The notes under the pieces: generated by a model
Seen by the model: only the letters and a program-made list of their open reading frames with translations
The model's database searches: none
Told to the model about the DNA's origin: nothing
DNA from: Ditylenchus dipsaci
Lineage: Eukaryota > Nematoda > Chromadorea > Rhabditida > Anguinidae
Direction of reading: 5' to 3'
Length of the DNA: 64,000 bases
Assembly (NCBI GenBank): GCA_004194705.1
Contig: SADC01000318.1
Span: forward strand, 1-64,000
Shown here: in pieces, positions 56,121 through 64,000 of the stretch
How the letters are laid out: every line of letters starts with the position of its first letter
Numbering within the stretch: the stretch's first letter is position 1
Program-made: the position numbers and the translations under genes

Positions 56121-57566
56121 CTAACTGGTTTCTACAGTGTTTTCGTTATCTTCATTCTTTGCACCTTTCTTTGGCCTCAAGAAATTACTTGTGACGATCC
56201 CAAGGAAAAGAGAAGCACCAAGCCACTGATTTGAGCGGAACTTCTGCCAACAATCTTCTCTGTCGTCTACTCTAACAGTGGACACTTGCCAAGTTAACTG
56301 CGCTGCGGTACCTGGAAAGGAAAAATAAGTAAATCTGACTAGATTAATCAGAGAGACAAACCGGCCAAAGCCATATAAAAAGGCCAAGTCTGCTCACTCA
56401 TCCACCCAACAGTTGCTAAGCTGGAAATCATCGCCAGGGAGAACCCAGATAACCACAACTTTGTGTCTGCGCCAAACCGAAGAGCTGTTGATTTCACACC
56501 AATAAGTTCGTCGTCAGATTTATCCTGTACGCTGAACACTCCATTGAAGAATTTACTAAAAAACCATACCTGGTGAGCGTAGATGGTATCATAGACCACT
56601 GTCCAATAAAGACCACTCAAATACAGGGGAAGGCATATGGAAAGAGGAAACTGGTCGCTTACAGCCGTGTAGCCAAGAAGAGTGCCCCAATTGAATGTGC
56701 AGCCTAAAAACAAGTTTTGGAAAAAAGGCGTCAATTTATGCATCAAACAGCATAACCTAACACCACTTGGGGCAATATGTATAGCGTTTTGCCAACGGAT
56801 AGGTCAGGACCAAAAACATTGAAGATGCTCCAACAAAAACGCTAGAAACAATAAATATACAAAACCTGACATTTCCTAGTAAAAACAGAAATTATTGCAA
56901 GAAATTATACCTTAGCCAATTTAATTGCAGCAGGATACTCAAAGAAACCGACAATAGAACTGCGAGAAGACCGATGGCTTGTCTTTCTGACAGTTCACCA
57001 CTTGCAAGGGGCCGAAGTTTAGTCCTCAAAACCTTAAATTAAGGTCTTGAATAAGTCGAAAAATAGATTTCCGGAGATTGGATGATGAAATCTCACACGT
57101 TTGTCAAAGTCTCTATCCCAAAGGTCGTTGATCACACAGCCAGCACTTCGCATGCATAAAGCTCCCGCTCCAAACAAACCTAGCAAATAGAAGCTGAACC
57201 ATTTCTTTATACACATTATAAGGTCAGAAAGAGTGCACAAGTACTACCTGGGTAAGCATCCTGCTGGTGTTGCAAGAGCGATAGACCAGGTACACGGCCA
57301 GTACAAGAGCCACGTTCCTAAAATTAAAATTCCTTTTTTGAATTTCACAAAATACTCCTACCGATTGGTTTATCCACACGCATAAGACGAAGATATGGTT
57401 GAAAAACTTTTGGCGAAGCATTCACAAGTTCTTCAGACGAGTATTTCTTCAGTTTTTGTTTTACTGAGTCGTATATTGAAGACGAAGCTAGCGATCGTTG
57501 AGCACAGCACAGCAGAACTGATGAAGAAGGTAGACGGCACAGAAGAGATGGTTTAAAGGACATCAT
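56121..57566 (-). CDS. COQ2: 4-hydroxybenzoate polyprenyltransferase, mitochondrial
   Basis: Integral inner-membrane enzyme that attaches the polyprenyl tail to 4-hydroxybenzoate in ubiquinone synthesis. Exons 5' to 3': 57566-57362, 57317-57248, 57193-57097, 57032-56911, 56841-56757, 56703-56570, 56524-56362, 56311-56121. The N-terminus is Ser/Arg-rich ([20 protein letters not shown]), fitting a presequence. [19 protein letters not shown] opens the UbiA domain. The first Asp-rich motif is [11 protein letters not shown] and the second [13 protein letters not shown]. Other blocks are KSTALRFG and [14 protein letters not shown]. Several hydrophobic segments fit the UbiA helices. One C (G on the plus strand) is missing in a run at about 56771. 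With it restored, the gene is 355 codons plus stop and all splice phases agree. Confidence 0.96.
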
Positions 57567-58065
57567 TTCTCAAAATTGTCTGTTTATTTTCCAATCGCCT
57601 CCTAGGGTGCCCGTTTATTAGAGACTGCCCACTTATTTTTTCGATCAAAATTTGTTACTTCTTGAGTTCAGCCCGTGGCCGTAATTTTTGAAAATTGACC
57701 CAAAAACACGTTTTAAACGGCATAGAGGCGTTTGGCGGTTGGCGTGACAAATGTCACAAAAACCGCCAAACGTCTTAACAAAACGCCAAGCTTTCGAAAT
57801 TTGAATTTCATTATTGTTTTTTGTGCGGTCGTGTGTGTTTTTTGCTATTTTTGCTCTCTCGTTTTTTCTCAAAGTCTCATTTTCGGATATTGTGAATGTT
57901 TGTGGGTGAATTTTCTATACCGGCGATTCTCATTGAATGCATCTTAGATACACTGTAATTTCTCTAGATATCTTAGTGAAACTCAACAATCGCGGTGACC
58001 ACTCCGTCAACCGGGTGAATGCTGGGCTCCGACTGAACGGTGGACAGCCAATGAACGGGAAAGGC

Positions 58066-58150
58066 CGTGCGTACTAAACTATGCGTTTTGTGCGGAATTT
58101 TACGCTGAGCATGATGGCCATGATGAATTCCGCACAAAACGCATAGTTTA
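58066..58150. mobile_element. short palindrome, ACTAAACTATGCGTTTTGTG arms
   Basis: ACTAAACTATGCGTTTTGTG at the left pairs with CACAAAACGCATAGTTTAGT at the right. The centre holds TTTTACGCTGAGCATGATGG, as in the 17160-17640 family. Confidence 0.7.
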
Positions 58151-58394
58151 GTGCTCACGGCCTTTCCCATGCTAAAAAAATTCAGATAAGACGGTGAAGG
58201 GTTGGCTAAAAACATGTTAGGAATAAAACCTCGTACATTTTTTAAGAATGTAGTCACTATAACAACACCACGTCTTAACTACTACAAAAAAATCTCCATA
58301 GTAAAAACAATTTCAACTTTATTCAGCCTCAAAATAATAACAACTCGTAAACAAGGGGTTAGACAACAAGTATTTCTGAACTCTCAATTTCTCA

Positions 58395-61274
58395 TTACTT
58401 CATGATTCGGCTTACAACGTCGAAGTGGCTGTGCTGGTAACGGATGGTGGAAGTAGAACCCGGAACCAGAGGAGTTCTCAGCTATAATTTTAAAAATCAC
58501 GTTTATCAATTATCAAACACACTAAAGTAAAGCTTACATTTTCATAAGCAGCGGAAAAGTATAAAAACCTCATCCTTTCATTTGGCTGGAACACGATGAA
58601 ATTGTGACTGTAACGACGGGCGGCCAGAATCAATTGTTGGGTGCTCCCCCAATGCTTTCTCTCGGCAAACTCTTCGCTCGGCGTGGTCGCATGATCTTTA
58701 ATGTAGTCGTCAACATCTTCTTTCGAGCAAATCCAATTAGCCCACTTCTCAGTGCGATTTTTTTGCAGGTAGTCCATGAGCTCCTGACGAACTCTTGCTT
58801 GTTCATTTTCATTACGATATACGATAAGTGCAATCGATCTAGACTACTCAATAAGCACACAAGTATAACCTAGCGCTGAATAATCCTCACCCATAGAAGC
58901 AGTGACCGTTGGGTTTTATTGGAAGGAATACTGTCGGTTCTTCTCGCTCCCATTGATAACTTTGGCATAAAGGCACTGCGACTTCTTTCACTACCACTAC
59001 CTTTGAGTTCTGTTTCATGGTTCGCTCCAGGACTTTTCGCATTCTTTTTGCCCTCTTCTTCATAGCTTTGCGCTGCTCTTTCTTTTCCGCTCTGGCGAGT
59101 AAATGGCTAGCAGAAGTAAGGAAATTCAGCGTGTCCGGAAGAATGCTAACATCATGCAGTGCATTGACGGTGCTTTCCTAAAGCAAATTTAAAAAACCTT
59201 AACAGTATTGAAACCTCAACCTCAAACTCGGTCCAGAGTGCATCAAGTCTTTCATTCATAGCAGCATACAGCTTGTTTTGAGGTCTTGGCTTCTCCCCAT
59301 TTTCCAGCTGGATTATCCGCACTGATTGCTGATACTGAAGCTTTTGCAAGAATTGGAAGAGCAAAGTACAGCCTGGTCTTCGTAATGCACCATTTCGTCT
59401 GCAAAGAAAGGTGATTATGATAAATGAAAGATGCTCAACAACAAACCGCTTCAAAAAAGAATTGTTAGACTCACAAACATTGGTAGTTCGATGGCGAAGG
59501 CGGTAAAAGTTCCACAGGTTTCCTTTCTTCTTTAGCCATTGCCCTTCAAAGTAGTCGCAGAAAGTCGAAGCACCAACCGCTTCCAACTCTCCCTTGAGAT
59601 GCTCTCGCCAAGAGAATGCAGCTTGATCTTTAGGCAGAAGAGGAAGAGCCATTGTCATTCTAATGAGCTGATGAAAGTTACTATCTTGCTGGTATTGCCG
59701 CTGAAAGTCGAGAGAATTTGTGTTGCGCAGGATTGCCTTAGTGTAGTGAAACAGACAGCCCCTAATCTTCTAAAATATCAATGGTGATATTAAAGAATTA
59801 TAAGAAAAAGGAAAAATGTAATCTACTTCGAGTCCAAATGCATTTATGGCTGCTCCCATTTCTGCCTTTTCATAGTCGCAGTGGAACTTCTCAAAGATTG
59901 GCTTGATTTCTAGTAGAGCCCACTTCGCTTGCAAGTGCTGGAAAATGACATTGTAGCTAGCTTCCAAACGATTTTCCATAAGGCATGTTGCGATTGCAAT
60001 CCATTCTCCTTTGAACTAAAGACAAGAACTGACACACGTCTATAACTTAACCGTATAAAAATATAACAAGCCCATGTATAATGAAGATCTGCGCAAATCC
60101 AATCGGACACAAATCGAAAGTGTCATCCGCCATCAAAAGGTTGCATTGAGCAGATGCCCTGAAGTCATCTTCAGAAGCGAAAATCACCACTCCACATTTT
60201 TGATCAGCCAGCGAAAGCCATCTGCAGATCAAACGAGTAATCACAGGATATAGTATAATCAAAAATCTACCAACCTTTCTTCATTTTTCATAACAAAAGC
60301 GCGATAAGTGTTTTCGTACATCTCCGGCGGTTCGTAAGGATACTTCACATTAGTTGCCGCCATCTTCCTTCCGCGATAGTACTGATTGCGGACGCTGTTC
60401 CAAGATGGAAAGAGAATTGCAATCGAATCCGGCTCCTTTCCTGTTTGCCCAGCATGTTTGGCCACCTTAAAGCTACGTTCACATAACCCAAAATCTCACC
60501 CCACACCCAGACCCACACTCGTGTTCACAATAAAATTTAACTAGTCAAAAGTGACTAGTGCGAGTGTGGGTGCGGGTGTGAGATTTGATTGTTCACATAA
60601 AGAGTGTGGGTGTGGGTGCTGGTGTGGCTGTGGTTTTGAGCGCTATTGTGAACGTGCCTTAAGGGCGTGCTTTTGTCCTCTTTCATGCGCCTCCTGTGGC
60701 CTCATCAGTGCATTTGCTTCGGCTTCTTCTCGCATCACACGGTCGATGTCCCTTGCGATGAGCTTGTTGATTGGATGGAGGCGACATTCTTCGGCGTGAA
60801 CTCCTTTGTTGAGCATGTAACGGCCCTGCACTTGTTTGATCGTAGGAAGCGGAGCCGAACGAATTTTGGCACTGAAAATATGTAAAAATATGTAAGTTAA
60901 CAAGCTGAAAATCAAAAAAAGTACTGGAGGCAGTCAATACAATCAAAGATATCCTTGTGCTTCTTGTAGACACGAAAATTAGACCCTTTTTTGACAGCTA
61001 GCATTTCATTTGCATATTTTGTTTGCAGCGGCATAGAATAAACGTAAACAGAAATACGTTAGGGGAATGTTAAATCTTACACGACAATTCCATCGCTGAG
61101 GTATGGATCAATGGTGATTTCTTTAGGCATGTGGCGGTAGATGGTCTTTGCAGCGCATGTTTTGTTGTATTGCTGCTTTAAGAAGCTGGCCACATCTTCT
61201 AGCGTAGCTTTCTTATTTTTGAGATGCAAGAGATTTTTGGTCACGTCGGCGTTAGTCCACTTGAAGTCCTCCAT
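58395..61274 (-). pseudogene. MULE transposase fused to an OTU-like cysteine protease
   Basis: Exons (minus): 61274-61081, a poorly defined one about 61000-60905, 60871-60275 (interrupted by a MITE), 60221-60068, 60015-59827, 59769-59447, 59398-59221, 59177-58891, about 58850-58538, 58481-58395. The N-terminus (MEDFKWTNADVTKNLLHLKN) is followed by a Cys/His region (DCIDC...HAEECRLH), possibly FLYWCH-like. The MULE core is LLMADDTFDLCPIGFAQIFI (first Asp), KFHCDYEKAEMGAAINAFG (second Asp) and IRGCLFHYTKAILRN (C-x-FH motif), then RTTNVCESNNSFLKR. The C-terminal part has PIKPNGHCFYG (candidate catalytic Cys loop of OTU, DGNC-like), WGSTQQLILAARRYSHNFIV and QHSHFDVVSRIM (candidate catalytic His), ending in TAA. 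The MITE splits exon 3; without it the frame reads HALK-VAKHAG. Phase is also unclear at the join before the OTU exon. Confidence 0.7.
60471..60658. mobile_element. Harbinger-like foldback MITE inside a coding exon
   Basis: 188 bp palindrome with ends AGCTACGTTCACATAACC and, inverted, GAACGTGCCT, bounded by TTAA on both sides. Arms contain CACACCCACACTC repeats around AGTCAAAAGTGACT. Removing it with one duplicate restores an uninterrupted frame, so it inserted into the MULE-OTU exon. Confidence 0.8.
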
Positions 61275-62149
61275 CTTAAGAAAGCAAGATGAACAAATGA
61301 ACAACACAAGGTAAAGAATGACAAAAAGCCTTACACAGTTGTAAGAATCTATCGGGGATATCGGGAAAATATTATGAGAACACACACAGAGTAAGAGAAC
61401 ACACGACCGCACAAAAAACAATAATGAAATTCAAATTTTAAAAGTTTGGCGTTTTGTTAAGACGTTTGGCGGTTTTTGTGACATTTGTCACGCCAACCGC
61501 CAAACGACTACGCACCGTTTCAAACTACTTTTGTTTTTTGAAAACATACGACTATTGGAGACTGCCCGATTATTAGAAGAAATATGGTATTTATAAAACA
61601 ATCCGACGACAACGACGACGCCAACGACAACAAAAATTTGTCGTCCAAATTAAACAAATGTTGCATTTCAAGTCAAAATTGTGAGGACTAACTATATTTT
61701 CGGCTCACCCTGAGACTGTCATAAATTTTTCTGATATCAATTGATTCTATCAAAAAGTCTTTCTGACATAAATTCAAACTGACAATAATTTGTCTTGACA
61801 CGATTTTTTAAAATAAAACTTATATTAGCAAAAACTGTTTCGAAATTAATGATTCTGATGAAAAATGGTATTGTCTTGACTTTGGCTAGTTTTTTGGCTG
61901 TATTTGGTTTCGATTTTATTATTTTCGAAATATGACTAAGCAACTAACCCACTTTAACCCTTCCGGTCTCCAGAAGCAGTTGGATGGTCTTAAAACAAAA
62001 TTGACTCAGATTCAAAAACAAATCGTATTATCATACGTAAAATCGGGTGGAGAATTGGGTTTGATAAGACCAAAACCCCAATTTCACCTACTTAAACACA
62101 AAACCATTTGATAGCAAGGTTTGATTTTGATCTAGTTTTTTTTATTTTC

Positions 62150-63470
62150 AGGTTATTCAGGTGGGTATCCACCTGGACCAGTTGTTCCTACCCCTGATTT
62201 TGGGTTCGGGTGGGTGAAAGTGGGATTTTGGTTTTATCAAACCTAATTCCTTACACGTTTTTACATATGATAGCATGGATTGTTTTTCAAACTATCGAAA
62301 AATATTTTTTCATGTTTTCCAGCTGGATATCCACCTCGTTAGGTAGTACCTAACCCAGGTTTTAGGGTTTTGGTGGGGAAAATCGTGAATTTGGTCTGAA
62401 CAAACCCAACTCCCTCACAATTTTGCATATGATAGGATGGTTTGTTTTTAGTTTAAAAATTTTTTCATTTTCAGGCCATCCAGCTGGGTGAGAAAATTCA
62501 GGGTACCACCTGGTCAGGTGGTACCCTGAATTTTGGGATTCGGGTGGGTTTAATCGTAATTTTAGTCCTAACAAACAGGATTCACCACATGATTTTTCAT
62601 ATGATAGGATGGTTTGTTTTTATTTAAAAAAAATTCATTTTTCAGGCCATCCAGATGGGGGCTCTATATGTGTTCGTGGAACTCCCAAAAAATTTTGCCT
62701 TGGTCCCCCTGTTGTTTTTTTTTCGTAATTTTTTGAAATTTGTGCCTTGGTCCCCCTGTTGATTTGTTTTGATATTTTTTTCAAAAGTCTTAAAAAGTAT
62801 CAAACAGCCAAAAACCTTTTTTTAAAGTATGTGAGCCCTTGTCCATTTACTACGGTGGACAGAAAGGTGAACTTCCATTGAATTAGGGTCGGCCGAAGGC
62901 CGGCCAGGTAAAAAAATCATTAAAGAGAAAAATTCCTTAAAGGGTTTTTTACCTGGCCGGCCTTCGGCCGACCCTTAATTCAATGGAAGTTCACCTTTCT
63001 GTCCACCGTAGTAAATGGACAAGGGCTCACATACTGTTGTTTGATACTTTTTAAGACTTTTGAAAAAAATATCAAAACAAATCAACAGGGGGACCAAGGC
63101 ACAAATTTCAAAAAATTACGAAAAAAAAACAACAGGGGGACCAAGGCAAAATTTTTTTGGGAGTTCCACGAACACATATAGAGCCCAGATGGGTATCCAC
63201 CTGAGCCAGGGGTACCTACCCCTGAACCAAGGGTACACAGCCAAGGTTTCGGAGTTAGGATGTTTAAAATCGTGATTTTGGCCCTATCAAACCCAATTTC
63301 CCATAGAATTTATGTAGGAAAAAAGTGTTTTTCTAATTTTGGGTAAACTTCGTTTTTTGATTTTTGATTTCCCAGTCCACCGAGATGGATATCCTGTCCA
63401 AGCAGTACCTACCCAAAGTTTTGGGTTTAGGTTGCTGAAATCGTAAGTTCGGTACTATCAAACACAATCC
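62150..63470 (+). repeat. tandem array of about 155 bp units
   Basis: Five to six units, each with TATCCACCTGG, a GGTACCTACCC box, TTTTGGGTTCGGGTGGG and ACATATGATAGGATGGTTTG. Relatives occur at 53520-53660 and 54115-54180. One unit is interrupted by the 62659-63186 palindrome. Confidence 0.75.
62659..63186. mobile_element. palindromic element, GGCTCTATATGTGTTCGTGG ends, 8-9 bp duplication
   Basis: Long perfect arms (CCTTGGTCCCCCTGTTG, TCCATTTACTACGGTGGAC, GGTCGGCCGAAGGCC) fold around TTAAAGAGAAAAATTCCTTA near 62930. CCAGATGGG is repeated directly at both borders, suggesting an 8-9 bp target duplication (hAT or MULE size). Confidence 0.8.
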
Positions 63471-63769
63471 CGATTATTTACAGTTTAAAAACAACTTGAA
63501 ACCAATTATTTGCATAAACATTTTACTATTAAACAAATTTATTCAAAAAAAATCTTGTCAAGACAAATTATTGTCAGTGTGAATTTATGTCAGAAAGACT
63601 TTTTGATAGAATCAATTGATATTAAAAAAGTTTATGTCAGTCTCAGGGTGTGTCGTTGTTGTTGGCGTTGGCGTTGTCGTTAGCGTAAAAACGCCTTTAT
63701 AAAACATTTTTTCCAACGACAGCGACGACGACAACAACAACGTTTATAAATGAGCCAGAAACGTATAAT

Positions 63770-64000
63770 CATTTTCAATGGCGCAAATTTGGGGAGAAGT
63801 AGATTGGGCCTTTTCGAATTGGGCCATTTCAAATTGGGCCAATTCAAATTGGGCCAATGCAAATTGGGCCAATTCAAATTGGGCCAAATTCAAATTGGGC
63901 CAATGCAAATTGGGCCAAAATCAAATTGCGCCAATGCAAACTGGGCCAATTTCAAATCGGGCCAATGCAAATTGGGCCTAAATCAAATTGGGCCAATGCA
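63770..64000 (+). repeat. AATTGGGCCAATGCAA tandem array, running off the window
   Basis: Thirteen or so units of 16-17 bp (AATTCAAATTGGGCCA and AATGCAAATTGGGCCA alternate). It continues past the end, so it may be one arm of an array-ended foldback element like 53193-54410. Confidence 0.8.

Larger units (their letters stand above)
57729..61506. mobile_element. Mutator-like transposon with MULE-OTU gene
   Basis: Inverted repeats 57729-57838 and 61399-61506 are almost identical over about 108 bases (CGTTTGGCGGTTGGCGTGAC at the outer edge, then GTCTTAACAAAACGCCAA and CATTATTGTTTTTTGTGCGG). Each contains its own small palindrome (TTGGCGGTT...AACCGCCAA). Weaker similarity continues outward. GAGACTGCCC plus TTATT occurs just outside both ends in direct orientation (57621 and 61558). 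The interior carries one gene (58395-61274), a palindrome (58066-58150) and a Harbinger-like MITE (60471-60658). Confidence 0.75.
61595..63720. mobile_element. 2.1 kb element with long inverted ends and internal array
   Basis: CACCCTGAGACTGTCATAAA...GATTCTATCAAAAAGTCTTT (61708-61800) is inverted at 63560-63650. Just outside, CGACGACAACGACGACGCCA-type (61597) and its complement (63652-63690) extend the pairing with GTT/AAC triplet repeats. The interior is the array at 62150-63470. Confidence 0.7.

Noticed and set aside
63680..63981. Frames encoding repeated NWPNLNWPNL or NWANSNWAN peptides
   Set aside because: Translation of a 16-17 bp tandem array in both strands; no start context or non-repeat coding sequence.

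Overview
This is nuclear DNA from an animal with compact genes. The recognisable genes have 45-60 bp introns, T-rich acceptors (TTTTCAG, TTTTTAG) and AT-rich spacers. Short TTAGGC-like stretches recall nematode telomere repeats, but they occur only as degenerate modules inside mobile elements, so I go no further than a small-intron invertebrate, possibly a nematode. There is no sign of bacterial gene organisation.

Five conserved or plausible host genes are present. They are: mitochondrial ATP synthase alpha (1416-3620, +); a four-exon coiled-coil gene that may be a BBLN/UPF0184 relative, with an 8.9 kb transposon-filled intron (13392-26226, -); importin-5 (33335-37774, -, 23 exons); a SUGCT-like family III CoA-transferase (39482-47802, +, 8 exons, with a 6.1 kb repeat-filled fourth intron); and the ubiquinone-pathway prenyltransferase COQ2 (56121-57566, -, 8 exons). 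They look like unrelated housekeeping genes that happen to be neighbours. All except the coiled-coil gene carry single-base losses, mostly in homopolymers. Restoring those bases makes three of the models close exactly, which points to consensus errors rather than gene death, with some doubt for ATP synthase alpha.

Most of the rest is a dense, nested population of palindromic (foldback) elements. There are Tc1/mariner/pogo-like MITEs flanked by TA (4481-5862, 8008-8554, 14007-16801, 31769-31928, 38874-39011, 44343-45289, 50751-51078). There are Harbinger-like foldbacks flanked by TAA/TTA (472-912, 29447-29882, 60471-60658). There are elements bounded by poly-C/poly-G runs, and elements whose inverted ends are themselves tandem arrays of 14-17 bp units.

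At least four loci carry coding remnants of Mutator-like (MULE/FLYWCH) transposons: 14347-15618, 31286-31639, 48750-49400 and 57729-61506. A fifth, at 12320-12460, is doubtful. The most striking is 57729-61506: about 110 bp terminal inverted repeats enclose a multi-exon gene with a MULE core and a C-terminal OTU-like cysteine protease, interrupted by a young palindromic MITE. Two short sequence modules, GCCCTGAATCTTAGCTAC and GGTAGGCCAGCGTA, recur inside otherwise unrelated elements across the whole window.
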